In this document: one piece after another, positions 43,450 to 52,035 of the stretch
How the letters are laid out: the number at the start of each line of letters is the position of its first letter
Position numbering within the stretch: position 1 is the first letter of the stretch
DNA from: Roseiarcus sp963732155
Lineage (GTDB): Bacteria; Pseudomonadota; Alphaproteobacteria; Rhizobiales; Beijerinckiaceae
Length of the DNA: 64,000 nt
Assembly: GCA_963732155.1 (NCBI GenBank)
Contig: CAVSYB010000015.1
Coordinates: 62,001 to 126,000 of the forward strand
Direction of reading: 5' to 3'
Translations under genes and position numbers: made by a program
The notes under the pieces: model-generated
What the model saw: only the letters and a program-made list of their open reading frames with translations
Databases searched by the model: none
Told to the model about the DNA's origin: nothing

Positions 43450-44412
43450 TCAAGGTTCGACGCGCTCTTTGTTCACCGTGAAGTCGTCGGGCGGCTTCGG
43501 CCCCCAGACGTAGAACGCGTCCTCGCCGCCGAAATCGCCCGCCTGCCAATCGGCGCCGGCCGGAATGAAATCCATGTCGCAGGAATATTCGGCGTAGCTG
43601 CCCCAGGGGTCCTCCACATAGTGGAAATAGTTGGAGCCGAGCACATGCCGACCGAGCCCCCAGCCCTTGCTGTAGCCCTTGTCCGCCATCTGCATCGCTC
43701 CGAGGCCCACCTCATGCAAGGCGCCGACGTCCCAGCTTGTGTGATGGAGCCCGGGGCGCTCGGAACGGGCGAAAGCCACCATGTGATGATCGCTGCCGTG
43801 GATGCCGTGCATGAAGGCGATGTCCGCCCCGGATCGATCCGACAAACGCAGTCCCAGCACGCGGCTATAGAACTCCACCGCCGCGTTCACATCGCGGGTG
43901 AACATCAGAATGTGGGCGAGGCGCGACGGGCGGGTCACGCCCGCGGTATGTCGAAACGGCGCGCTCCGGGCTCCCGCCGGCGCCGAATTCATCGAAACGG
44001 CCGACTTGCCGTTCGGCGAGGATTTTTCGGCGACGCGGATTTCGACAAGACGGTCGTCATGGTCGCGAAACCACAGGCCGTTGCTTTCGAATCCGGGCGG
44101 CGTGTCGAGACGTCGGATGCCCAAGGCCTGCAGCCGCGCGGCGAAGCGCGCGATGTCCTGCTCGTAGGCGCCGAACGAGAGATGACCGATCTTCTTGTTC
44201 GCGCCTTCGATGACCGAGCCCCAGCGGTGGGCGTGACCGATCGTGTAAAGGCCGAGGGCGCCGGATTCTTCCCGTACGTCCAGGCCGAACGAAGCGTTGA
44301 ATTTCTGCGCGACCGCAAGATCCGGAACGACAAGCACGAAGCGGTCGAGAGAGTGAACGCCGAGCGCGCCGTCTTCGGCGCTGGCGATCACGTGTCCACG
44401 AATGGCCGTCAT
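43450..44412 (-). CDS. VOC-family protein, type I extradiol dioxygenase-like
   Basis: Two-domain vicinal-oxygen-chelate protein of 320 aa in the size range of catechol 2,3-dioxygenase-like enzymes. The C-terminal module has a complete 2-His-1-Glu facial triad: His167 in RLAHILMF, His224 in GLHHTSWDV and Glu275 in SYAEYSCD, so an iron or manganese enzyme is expected. The N-terminal module (DRFVLVVPDL, GHLSFG) lacks part of the triad, as in extradiol dioxygenases. ATG 44412 follows AGGAGGA. Its place next to a fumarylacetoacetase-fold hydrolase is typical of ring-cleavage pathways, but no upstream ring hydroxylase is visible. Confidence 0.88.
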   Translation of the reverse strand: MTAIRGHVIASAEDGALGVHSLDRFVLVVPDLAVAQKFNASFGLDVREESGALGLYTIGHAHRWGSVIEGANKKIGHLSFGAYEQDIARFAARLQALGIRRLDTPPGFESNGLWFRDHDDRLVEIRVAEKSSPNGKSAVSMNSAPAGARSAPFRHTAGVTRPSRLAHILMFTRDVNAAVEFYSRVLGLRLSDRSGADIAFMHGIHGSDHHMVAFARSERPGLHHTSWDVGALHEVGLGAMQMADKGYSKGWGLGRHVLGSNYFHYVEDPWGSYAEYSCDMDFIPAGADWQAGDFGGEDAFYVWGPKPPDDFTVNKERVEP

Positions 44413-44421
44413 AGCGTCCTC

Positions 44422-45309
44422 CTAGCCTCCGGTCTGCGCCGGAGCGGCTGAAAGGGTCTCATCGACGATCGCATTGCGCAATAGGCCGAGGCCCTCGACC
44501 TCGACATCGCAAACATCGCTCGCCTTCATATAGAGCCGGGGCGAGCGCGCGTGGCCAACGCCAGAGGGCGTGCCGCTGACGATGACGTCCCCGGGCTCCA
44601 GCGTCATGGCTTGGCTGATAAGGGAGATCAGTCCCTTCACGTCGAACACCATTTCGGCGGTGTTCGAGGACTGGACCGTCTCGCCGTTCAGCCGGGTCTC
44701 GATCTTCAGGCCGTGCGCGCCGCGCGGCAATTCGTCCGCCGTCACGAAATCCGGTCCGAACGATCCCGTGCGATCGAAGTTCTTGCCCACCGTCCATTGC
44801 GGCGTCTTGTGCTGATATTCGCGGACCGAACCGTCGTTGAATATCGAATATCCCGCGACGTAGTCGAGCGCGTCGGCTTCCCGGATATGTCGCCCACGCC
44901 GCCCGATGACGACCGCAAGCTCGCCCTCGAAATCGAGCGAATCCGAAAGGCTCGGGCGAACCATCGCTTCTTCATGTCCGATCAGGCTTGTCGCAAAACG
45001 CGCAAACAAGGTCGGGTAGGTCGGCTGCTTGAACCCGCTCTCCGCAGAGTGGTCCCTGTAATTCAGCCCCACGCAGAGAATCTTGCGCGGCTGGCCGATC
45101 GGAGGCCGGCTGATGATCGCGGACGGGTCAATCTCGGGCGCACTTTGCAATGCGCGATACGCGTCGGCGACAGCCGCTGGTCCCGCCGAGATCAGCGCCA
45201 TCAGGTCCGCGGAATAGCCCGGTTGATCGGCGGTCCAACCGTAGAGGCGGCCGTCGCGCTGCGCCGCCAGCCCTGCCCGATCGCCGAGTTGAAAAGATCG
45301 AAATCGCAT
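44422..45309 (-). CDS. Fumarylacetoacetate hydrolase family protein
   Basis: FAH-fold protein of 295 aa. Landmarks: ILCVGLNYRDHSAE, the metal ligands in SLDFEGELAVVIG, GYSIFNDGSVREYQ, WTVGKNFDRTGSFGP and DVIVSGTPSGVG, the typical isomerase/hydrolase core. Members cleave or isomerise beta-diketo acids or 2-hydroxy-dienoates, as in aromatic meta-cleavage or in diketo-deoxy-sugar acid pathways. First gene of the minus-strand operon and divergent from 45470; the shared promoter region carries the AAAATGCAC motif. Confidence 0.92.
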   Translation of the reverse strand: MRFRSFQLGDRAGLAAQRDGRLYGWTADQPGYSADLMALISAGPAAVADAYRALQSAPEIDPSAIISRPPIGQPRKILCVGLNYRDHSAESGFKQPTYPTLFARFATSLIGHEEAMVRPSLSDSLDFEGELAVVIGRRGRHIREADALDYVAGYSIFNDGSVREYQHKTPQWTVGKNFDRTGSFGPDFVTADELPRGAHGLKIETRLNGETVQSSNTAEMVFDVKGLISLISQAMTLEPGDVIVSGTPSGVGHARSPRLYMKASDVCDVEVEGLGLLRNAIVDETLSAAPAQTGG

Positions 45310-45370
45310 GAGTCCGCCGCACCGCTCCCCTAGGCTGCGTAGTCTAGCTCAGCGGATTTCGCCGTCAAGA

Positions 45371-45402
45371 GAAAATGCACTTTACAATGAAATATGCATT
45401 TG
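45371..45402. promoter_or_regulatory. AAAATGCAC motif in the divergent catabolic promoter region
   Basis: AGAAAATGCACTTT (45371-45384) is followed 15 bp after AAATGCA by an inverted TGCATTT copy (45395-45401). It lies between the FAH-family gene (minus) and the HisD-like gene (plus). The 14-mer is identical to the one upstream of the GntR gene. A candidate minus-strand promoter TTGACG-N16-TAGACT lies to the left. Binding by the cluster's GntR protein is inferred. Confidence 0.55.
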
Positions 45403-45469
45403 ATAGCGAATGGTGGACGGCATTGCCCCCGAGCGCCGGGGGCAAGGGGGTTTGAACTCGGGAGCCGCG

Positions 45470-46777
45470 ATGATCCGCTGGTTGAAAGAAGGCCGTCCCG
45501 TCGCGCAGAAACAGGAGGACGCCGCGCGGATCAAAGCCGCGGTCGAGGCGATCGTCGCCGACATCGAAAAGCTGGGAGACGCGGCGCTTCGGAACTATTC
45601 GACAAAGTTCGATCGCTGGTCGCCTGGGAGCTTCCGGCTTTCCCAAGCCGAGATCGACGCCTGCGTCGCGGAGCTCTCGGATCGCCAGATCGAGGATATC
45701 AAGTTCGCGCAGGCGCAGGTGCGACGCTTCGCCGAGGCCCAGCGCGCGGCCTTGCAAGACGTCGAGGTCGAGACGCTGCCCGGAATCGTGCTCGGACATA
45801 GAAACATTCCGATGGCCTCGGTCGGATGCTATGTCCCCGGCGGCAAATACCCTCTGGTCGCCTCCGCGCATATGAGCATCGTGACCGCGAAGGTCGCAGG
45901 CGTTAGGCGCGTCGTGGCGATGACCCCGCCGTTCGAGGGAAAACCCTCCGCCGCGGCGGTTGCGGCGATGGCCTTCGCGGGAGCGGACGAGATTCATATT
46001 CTCGGCGGCGTCCAGGCGATCGCCGCGATGGCGATCGGGACGCCCAGCCTGAAGCCGGTCGACTTTATCGTCGGTCCCGGCAACGCCTACGTCGCCGAAG
46101 CCAAACGCCAGCTGTTCGGCCGCGTCGGGATCGATCTGCTGGCGGGGCCGACGGAGACCCTCGTGATCGCCGACAATACCGCCGACGCGGAAATGTGCGC
46201 GACCGACTTGCTCGGTCAGGCCGAACACGGGATCACCTCGCCCGCGGTCCTTTTGACCGACAGCGAGCGCCTTGCGCATGCGACGCTCGCGGAAGTCGAG
46301 CGGCTGTTGACCATTCTTCCGACGGCCGCGATCGCCGCGAAGGCCTGGGCGGATTATGGGCAGGCGATCGTCTGCGATTCCCGCGACGAGATGGTTGAGG
46401 TCGCCGATCAGCTCGCCTTCGAGCACGTGCAGGTGATGACGCGGGATCCCGACTATTTTCTCACCCGTATGACCAATTATGGCGCGCTGTTCCTCGGCCC
46501 CCGCACCAACGTCGCCTATGGCGACAAGGTCATCGGCACCAACCACACGCTGCCCACGATGGGCGCAGCGCGCTACACGGGCGGCCTCTGGGTCGGCAAG
46601 TTCCTCAAGACCTGCACCTATCAGCGCGTCCTCACCGACGCCGCGTCGGCGATGATCGGCGAGTATTGCTCGCGCCTCTGCATCCTCGAAGGCTTTGTCG
46701 GGCATGCGGAGCAGGCGAACATTCGCGTCCGCCGCTATGGCGGCAAGAATATCCCCTACGCCGCGGCGGCCAGCTAA
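45470..46777 (+). CDS. HisD-family NAD-dependent dehydrogenase, sulfopropanediol dehydrogenase (HpsN)-like
   Basis: Histidinol-dehydrogenase-family protein, 435 aa from ATG 45470 (GGGAG seven bases upstream). The zinc ligands and catalytic pair of HisD are present: Gln and His in GQAEHGITSP, Glu-His in LAFEHVQVM, Asp in YGDKVIGTNH and His in EGFVGHAEQ. The segment LPTMGAARYTGGLWVGKFLKT is typical of the HpsN branch, which oxidises 2,3-dihydroxypropane-1-sulfonate, rather than of histidine biosynthesis. No other his genes are nearby. Substrate remains open; a polyol or polyol acid from the adjacent pathway is equally plausible. Confidence 0.85.
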   Translation: MIRWLKEGRPVAQKQEDAARIKAAVEAIVADIEKLGDAALRNYSTKFDRWSPGSFRLSQAEIDACVAELSDRQIEDIKFAQAQVRRFAEAQRAALQDVEVETLPGIVLGHRNIPMASVGCYVPGGKYPLVASAHMSIVTAKVAGVRRVVAMTPPFEGKPSAAAVAAMAFAGADEIHILGGVQAIAAMAIGTPSLKPVDFIVGPGNAYVAEAKRQLFGRVGIDLLAGPTETLVIADNTADAEMCATDLLGQAEHGITSPAVLLTDSERLAHATLAEVERLLTILPTAAIAAKAWADYGQAIVCDSRDEMVEVADQLAFEHVQVMTRDPDYFLTRMTNYGALFLGPRTNVAYGDKVIGTNHTLPTMGAARYTGGLWVGKFLKTCTYQRVLTDAASAMIGEYCSRLCILEGFVGHAEQANIRVRRYGGKNIPYAAAAS

Positions 46778-47545
46778 GTGATAGCGCCCTCGACGCCGTC
46801 GCAACGATTGGACGGAAGGCGCGCGTTGGTGACCGGAGCCGGCCGCGGCATCGGCGCGGCGCTGGCCGCGGCGCTCGCGGAGATGGGGGCCGAGGTTTCG
46901 CTGGTCGCGAGGTCGCGGAACGAACTCGAGGAACTGGCCTCCGCCATCAGGGAATCCGGAGGCCGGGCCGAAGCGCTGGCGCTCGACGTAACCCAGACCG
47001 AGCGTCTCGAGGAGGCTCTCTTCGCACTCCCGCCCTTCGATATCCTCGTCAACAACGCCGGGACGAATCGCCCGAAGCCGATGCGCGAGGCGACGACCGA
47101 AGACTACGATGCGGTCTTTTCCCTCAATGTCCGGGCGGCTTACTTCGTCTCCAAATGCGTGACGACCCGGCTGATCGCGGAAAAGCGCGGCGGCGCGATC
47201 ATCAACGTTTCCTCGCAGATGGGGCATGTCGGCGCCGCCAATCGAACGCTCTACTGCGCCTCGAAACATGCTCTCGAAGGGCTGACGAAAGCGATGGCGG
47301 TCGAACTCGCGCCGGCGGGCATTCGGGTCAATTCGATCGCGCCGACCTTCATTCGAACGGCCATGACGCAGCCCTTTTTCGACGCCGATCCCGGCTTCGA
47401 GGCGACGGTGCTGTCCAAGATCAAGCTCGGCCGTCTGGGCCGTCCCGAAGACTTGATGGGCGCGGTCGCGTTTCTCGCCTCCGACGCCGCGAGCATGATC
47501 ACAGGCGCGTCGCTGGTCATCGACGGCGGCTGGACCGCCGAATGA
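46778..47545 (+). CDS. SDR family oxidoreductase
   Basis: Classical SDR of 255 aa: TGAGRGIG, Arg-rich cofactor segment (VARSRNE, NADP-like), NNAGTNR, Ser in VSSQMGHV and YCASK, ending in VIDGGWTAE. GTG 46778 starts immediately after the TAA of the HisD-like gene, so the two are one transcript. Gluconate 5-dehydrogenase-like and 3-oxoacyl-ACP-reductase-like members share these motifs; HpsN genes are often accompanied by an SDR (HpsO), which this could parallel. Confidence 0.9.
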   Translation: MIAPSTPSQRLDGRRALVTGAGRGIGAALAAALAEMGAEVSLVARSRNELEELASAIRESGGRAEALALDVTQTERLEEALFALPPFDILVNNAGTNRPKPMREATTEDYDAVFSLNVRAAYFVSKCVTTRLIAEKRGGAIINVSSQMGHVGAANRTLYCASKHALEGLTKAMAVELAPAGIRVNSIAPTFIRTAMTQPFFDADPGFEATVLSKIKLGRLGRPEDLMGAVAFLASDAASMITGASLVIDGGWTAE

Positions 47546-47587
47546 CGCGAGGTCCTGATTTTTCCGGCGAAACGCTATCCGGAGAAG

Positions 47588-48289
47588 TCAGCTTGCGCTC
47601 GCCGGAGCCGCCTCTTCCGGCTCGTTGAGAATATCGGCGTCGAGCAGGATCTGGGTCGTGAGACTGAGGTGACGTCGCATCAGGGTTTCGCTGGCCGCGA
47701 TGTCGCAGGCGAGCACTGCGTCCTTGAGATCGCTATGCTCCTTGTTCACATCGCGCGCGATGTGGCGCAAGGGAACCGACATACGGCGGTATCGCTCGCT
47801 CATTTCGTAGAGTTGGGTGCGTATGCGCAGAAGCTGATTGACCGGACACGCCGCAACCAAAAATTCATGGAACGCCTTGTGCGCCCCGACCCATTTGTCG
47901 TTGAGGCGCAAAGGGTCGGTCGGTTCGCGTTCGGGTATCTTCGAAAGCCGATAATAGGCCCCCACGATGCCGGTCTCCCAATCGACGCTTCTATTTTCCA
48001 TCGAAAGGCGAAGACAAATCCCCTCGATCTGGATGCGCGCTTCCGTCAGGTCGACCAGTTCCTCGCGCGACAGGCCCATGACCCGGAAACCCCTCTGAGG
48101 CTCCAGCAACACGAGTCCCTCAGAGGCAAGGCGCGAAAGCGCTTCGCGCACGGCGCCATTGCTGACTTGGTGCTCCTGACAGAGTTCGTGAATTTTCAGG
48201 CGAGCGCCGGGAGGATAGCGGCAAGCGAGGATTTCGATGCGAACCTTGTGGTAGACGTCTTCGCTGTGGGTCGTGGCTTTCGACGTCAT
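47588..48289 (-). CDS. GntR family transcriptional regulator (FCD subfamily)
   Basis: Regulator of 233 aa. Winged helix: CRYPPGARLKIHELCQEHQVSNGAVREALSRLASEGLVLL; the FCD domain begins near EARIQIEGICLRLSM and includes HKAFHEFLVAACP and the RHIARDVNKEH segment. It lies at the right end of the catabolic cluster, convergent with the HisD-SDR operon. Its own promoter carries the AAAATGCAC motif, so autoregulation is likely and the same motif marks its probable targets at 39014 and 45373. Confidence 0.92.
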   Translation of the reverse strand: MTSKATTHSEDVYHKVRIEILACRYPPGARLKIHELCQEHQVSNGAVREALSRLASEGLVLLEPQRGFRVMGLSREELVDLTEARIQIEGICLRLSMENRSVDWETGIVGAYYRLSKIPEREPTDPLRLNDKWVGAHKAFHEFLVAACPVNQLLRIRTQLYEMSERYRRMSVPLRHIARDVNKEHSDLKDAVLACDIAASETLMRRHLSLTTQILLDADILNEPEEAAPASAS

Positions 48290-48340
48290 GGATAGGGCTG
48301 TCCTCGGGTTAGCCTCTATATATTATGTTTAATTTTGACG

Positions 48341-48364
48341 AAAGTGCATTTTCTGCAAAAATGC
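48341..48364. promoter_or_regulatory. AAAATGCAC motif upstream of the GntR gene
   Basis: On the minus strand AGAAAATGCACTTT (48341-48354) is identical over 14 bp to the site at 45371. A second half forms the inverted repeat GCATTTT-N5-AAAATGC (48346-48364). It lies about 50 bp upstream of the gene, next to an AT-rich stretch with CATAATATATA that can serve as -10. Confidence 0.6.
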
Positions 48365-48765
48365 GGCCTCCCTTGAGACCGCGCCGGCCCGTTCCATTCC
48401 CCGCAACATGCGAATCGAGTGTCGGAGGCGCGCCTGAGCGCTTTGATGATCGTCGCCTCAAACCTCCCGGTTTCCGGACCGTAGAGGCGTGGATGTTCTG
48501 CGCGACCATAACGCCGCGCCACGCCGCCGGGCGGGACACGACCCTGCAAGCCTGGCAATTCGGAACCGAAACAGTCTCCCACGTATTGCAAATCATCGGC
48601 GCGCGGAAAAGAATTTTGCGCTCGTGGAGACTGGAGGAGGAAGTCGCGCCGGAGGACGGAATTTCGCGGTCCCTGTCGGCCCAGTTACGTCGGCTCAGGG
48701 CCCATGTCTTTGATATGTGGCGGGCAATCCAGGAGAAAGAAAATCGGGCAAAAAAGGTGGTTGCG
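48365..48765. other. Stretch without a recognisable gene, between catabolic region and tRNA
   Basis: About 400 bp on the 3' side of the tRNA. A 162-codon plus-strand frame is open but ends in WWSQTESNRRPLQCH, the well-known spurious translation across a tRNA gene, and is not called. No integrase fragment, repeat of the tRNA 3' end or other att-like sequence could be identified by eye. Confidence 0.5.
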
Positions 48766-48841
<76 letters not shown>

Positions 48842-49008
48842 ACGCTTCGTCAACCTCGCTTTCGAGGACCCGCTGCGCCAAGCCGGTTGGGACCGGCCGC
48901 GCGGTCAGCGGGGCGGCTGTATAGACTCAAAGACGGCCGGCTCACAAGGCCTTCCCCGGCGATTTCGTCGCCGGCCGGCGCGACGCGGCGCCGGCGCCGC
49001 TGCGACTG

Positions 49009-49380
49009 TCAGGGTTCTTCGTCGTTGGCGATATCGCCGTCGATGAGCGCGGCGACGTCGTCGTCGTCTTCTTCCTCTTCCTCGAGGAAGGTGTCGCCCG
49101 CCGCCTCGTCGTCCTCGACCTCGATATCCTCGTCGACCACCGCCGCCACCTTCTCCTCGCCGGCATCGGCCTCCTCGAGGGAGACCAGTTCGACGCCGGC
49201 GGGCGCGGCGGCCTCGACCTCCTCCGCCTCTTCCTTCGGCGCCGGGCGCTGGGCGCGCGCCGCGGCGCCCTGGAAGATCGTTCCGCACTTGGGGCAGACG
49301 ATCGGATCTTTGTTCAGATCGAAGAATTTAGCGCCGCAGTTCTGGCATTGGCGCTTGGCTCCGAGCTCGACTTTCGCCAC
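49009..49380 (-). CDS. TIGR02300 family protein (FYDLN-acid domain)
   Basis: Small acidic protein of 123 aa, of unknown function and typical of alphaproteobacteria. Two CxxC pairs (Cys12/15 and Cys29/32) form a zinc ribbon around the FFDLN signature (residues 19-23); from about residue 48 on the chain is almost entirely Glu/Asp/Ala, ending EEEEEDDDDVAALIDGDI. The gene usually lies beside tRNA-Ala and aroA, as here, and points away from aroA. Confidence 0.93.
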   Translation of the reverse strand: MAKVELGAKRQCQNCGAKFFDLNKDPIVCPKCGTIFQGAAARAQRPAPKEEAEEVEAAAPAGVELVSLEEADAGEEKVAAVVDEDIEVEDDEAAGDTFLEEEEEDDDDVAALIDGDIANDEEP

Positions 49381-49657
49381 GTCTCTTGATCCCTGCTCTG
49401 GGGGCTGACTGCTTTCGGTCGCTCCGGTTAGTCGGGCGCAAAGCCCCTGTCAATGCGCTTTGCGCGGCTTGTCGACACGCCGGGCGGTCGATGCTAAGCG
49501 AGGCTCGCGGACCGGCCTGGCCGCCCCCGACAGCGAGCGGCGTTGATTCGGCTCGCCTCGGCGGAAATCGACGGCCGCTCCCGCGATGCGCCGCCCGGTC
49601 GCGCGGCGCCGGCCGGGCCGCGAGGCGGCGAGATAATGCGAGGATCGCGAATCGAAC

Positions 49658-51004
49658 GTGCTGTCCAATCCCACTGATGCGGCGGCGCCGCTGTCGAGCC
49701 GCCGCGGCGGCGCGCTCAAGGGGCGCGTGCGTCCGCCGGGCGACAAGTCGATCTCGCATCGCGCCCTCATCTTCGGCCTGCTTTGCCAGGGGGTCACCGA
49801 CGTGACGGGCCTGCTGGAGGGCGACGACGTCCTGCGCACCGCCGAGGCCTGCCGCGCGCTCGGCGCCCGCATCGGCCGCACCGCAGAGGGCGACTGGCGC
49901 GTCGCCGGCCTCGGCGTCGGGGCGCTGCTGGCGCCCGCCCATCCGCTCGATTTCGGCAATGCCGGCACCGGCTCGCGTCTGATGATGGGCGTGGTCGGCG
50001 GCCATGCCGTCACCGCGACCTTCGACGGCGACGCCTCGCTGCGCAAGCGCCCGATGCGCCGCATCCTCGACCCGCTCGCCTTGATGGGCGCGCAGGTTCT
50101 GGCGCAGGCCGAGGGCGGCCGCTGCCCGATCGTCCTCAAGGGAACCGGCGAGCCGGCCCCGATCGTCTATCGCACGCCCGTCGCCTCGGCGCAGATCAAA
50201 TCGGCGGTGCTGCTGGCCGGGCTGAACGCGCCCGGCGACACCACGGTGATCGAGACGGAGGCTTCGCGCGACCACACCGAGAAGATGCTCGCGCATTTCG
50301 GCGCCGAGGTCGAAGTCGCGCTCGAGGGCGCCGCGGGGCGCCGCATCACGCTGAAGGGCCGCCCCGAATTGCGGCCAAGGCCGGTCGTCGTTCCCGCCGA
50401 TCCGTCTTCGGCCGCCTTCCCGATGGTCGCCGCGCTGATCGCGCCCGGCTCGGACATCGTGATCGAGGGCGTGATGATCAATCCGCTGCGCGCCGGCCTG
50501 ATGACCACCCTCATCGAAATGGGCGCGCGCGTCGACCTCCTCGACGCGCGCGTCGAGGGCGGCGAAGACGTCGCCGACCTGCGGGTTCGCGCAAGCCCGC
50601 TGAAGGGGGTGGACGTGCCGGCCGCCCGCGCGCCCTCGATGATCGACGAATATCCCGTTCTCGCGGTCGCCGCCGCGTTCGCCCAGGGCGAAACGCGGAT
50701 GCGCGGCCTGCACGAGTTGCGCGTCAAGGAATCCGACCGCCTCGCCGCGGTGGCGGCGGGCCTGGCGGCGGCGGGGGTCGGGCAGGCGGTCGAGGGCGAC
50801 GATCTCATCGTGCGGGGCGGCGACGGCGCGGTTCGCGGCGGCGGGCTGGTCGAGACCCATCTCGACCATCGCATCGCGATGAGCTTCCTGGTGATGGGGC
50901 TCGCCTCGGACAGACCGATGGCGATCGATGATTCCCGCATGATCGCCACCAGCTTCCCGGCGTTTCGCGCGCTGATGGAGCGGCTGGGCGCCGCGTTCGC
51001 CTGA
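49658..51004 (+). CDS. aroA: 3-phosphoshikimate 1-carboxyvinyltransferase (EPSP synthase)
   Basis: Sixth step of the shikimate pathway: shikimate-3-phosphate plus PEP to EPSP. 448 aa, starting with GTG. Active-site motifs: PGDKSISHR (Lys30), GNAGTGSRLMMG with Ala in place of the second Gly of the class I LFLGNAGTAMR motif, RPMRRILDPL and LHELRVKESDRL. The GNAGTGSRL form belongs to class II EPSP synthases, typical for this group of alphaproteobacteria. It lies divergent from TIGR02300 and upstream of cmk, the usual order, except for two inserted genes. Confidence 0.97.
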   Translation: MLSNPTDAAAPLSSRRGGALKGRVRPPGDKSISHRALIFGLLCQGVTDVTGLLEGDDVLRTAEACRALGARIGRTAEGDWRVAGLGVGALLAPAHPLDFGNAGTGSRLMMGVVGGHAVTATFDGDASLRKRPMRRILDPLALMGAQVLAQAEGGRCPIVLKGTGEPAPIVYRTPVASAQIKSAVLLAGLNAPGDTTVIETEASRDHTEKMLAHFGAEVEVALEGAAGRRITLKGRPELRPRPVVVPADPSSAAFPMVAALIAPGSDIVIEGVMINPLRAGLMTTLIEMGARVDLLDARVEGGEDVADLRVRASPLKGVDVPAARAPSMIDEYPVLAVAAAFAQGETRMRGLHELRVKESDRLAAVAAGLAAAGVGQAVEGDDLIVRGGDGAVRGGGLVETHLDHRIAMSFLVMGLASDRPMAIDDSRMIATSFPAFRALMERLGAAFA

Positions 51005-51021
51005 ATCCGCCGGGCGGCCCG

Positions 51022-51864
51022 CTACGGCGCCTGGGGCGGTCGCCCGGCCAGCGCCTCGGCTTCGAACTTGCAATCGCGCTGCGGCGCCAGCTTCCTGGCG
51101 CGCGCGGCGGCGACTTCGGCCTTCGCGGCGTCGAGATCGGCGAGAAATCTGGGGTCGGCGTGCAGCTTCGCGACGGTCGCCGCGCCGACCAAGCGCCCTT
51201 CGATCACGTCGCTTTCCCAATGGACGTTGCAGACCAGGCGGCTCTCGCCGAAGGAACGGCCGCGCTCGAGGATCGCCTGGCTCTGTTCGGGCGAAATTTC
51301 GCTGAGGATCAGCGCCCAGGTCCAGCCGATCGCCGTATGTCCGGAGGGATAGGAGCCGTTTGTCGCCAGGCGCTCCTCGGCGCCGGGCGTGCAAGTCGGC
51401 TGCTTGTTCACCATGAACGGCCGCTCCCGCTTGTACTTGTCCTTGGCCGCGGCGGTCGCGCCGCCCGCGTCGGTCATCGAGCGGCGGAGCAACTGATAGA
51501 GGCGCGGGGTGTCGAGTTGCGTGACCGATATGTCGAGCGCGCAGGCGAAATCGCCGGCGGCCCAGGGAAACGACAGATTGGCGTCCATTCCGGCGAGCCT
51601 CCAGCGCGGCGCGCCCTGCAGGGCGAGGTCGTTCCGGTTGGTCTCCTGATCCAACGCGATCGCCGCCGAGCCCTCGGCCGGGGGAGCCGGCAGCAGCGCG
51701 GCGCTATCGGGGACCGCGGCTGGCGCAAGATAGCCCGCCAATACGCCGGGACGGACTTCCGGGACGGGGGCCGTCTCGTCAGCCGCGGCCGGGCCGCCGC
51801 CGAGCGCGACGCAACCCAACGCGAATGCGCGACCGAGCCAGGCTGAATGACGCCGTTGAAACAT
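51022..51864 (-). CDS. Class A nonspecific acid phosphatase (PhoN type, PAP2 superfamily)
   Basis: Secreted phosphatase of 280 aa with a signal peptide (RAFALGCVALGGGPAAA, cleavage before DETAP). The three-part phosphatase signature is complete: Lys141-x6-Arg148-Pro149 (KDKYKRERP), GSYPSGHT with His176, and Ser208-Arg209-x5-His215-x3-Asp219. GSYPSGHT is the class A signature. ATG 51864 has GGAG about ten bases upstream; the ATG at 51897 is possible but less good. It releases phosphate from organic esters in the periplasm. It lies on the minus strand between aroA and cmk, interrupting their usual adjacency. Confidence 0.93.
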   Translation of the reverse strand: MFQRRHSAWLGRAFALGCVALGGGPAAADETAPVPEVRPGVLAGYLAPAAVPDSAALLPAPPAEGSAAIALDQETNRNDLALQGAPRWRLAGMDANLSFPWAAGDFACALDISVTQLDTPRLYQLLRRSMTDAGGATAAAKDKYKRERPFMVNKQPTCTPGAEERLATNGSYPSGHTAIGWTWALILSEISPEQSQAILERGRSFGESRLVCNVHWESDVIEGRLVGAATVAKLHADPRFLADLDAAKAEVAAARARKLAPQRDCKFEAEALAGRPPQAP

Positions 51865-52035
51865 CGTCGCTAATCTCCATCTGGCAAGCTCTATCATGCG
51901 CCGGCGGCCGAGCCACGTCGGTCCGGCCCGCCGGCGAGGCGCGGGTCGTGTCTCGGTTTGAAAAATTTGGCGCTTGACGCGCGCTCGCATGTGCGTCCTG
52001 CTTCCAGTATGCTTGGCGGAAGGCAGGACGGGCCG

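Noticed and set aside
39270..45309. Assignment of the operon to L-fucose or L-rhamnose degradation.
   Set aside because: FAH and SDR members fit, but the sugar-acid dehydratase expected in these pathways is missing, and the VOC, bicupin and HisD-like enzymes do not belong to them.
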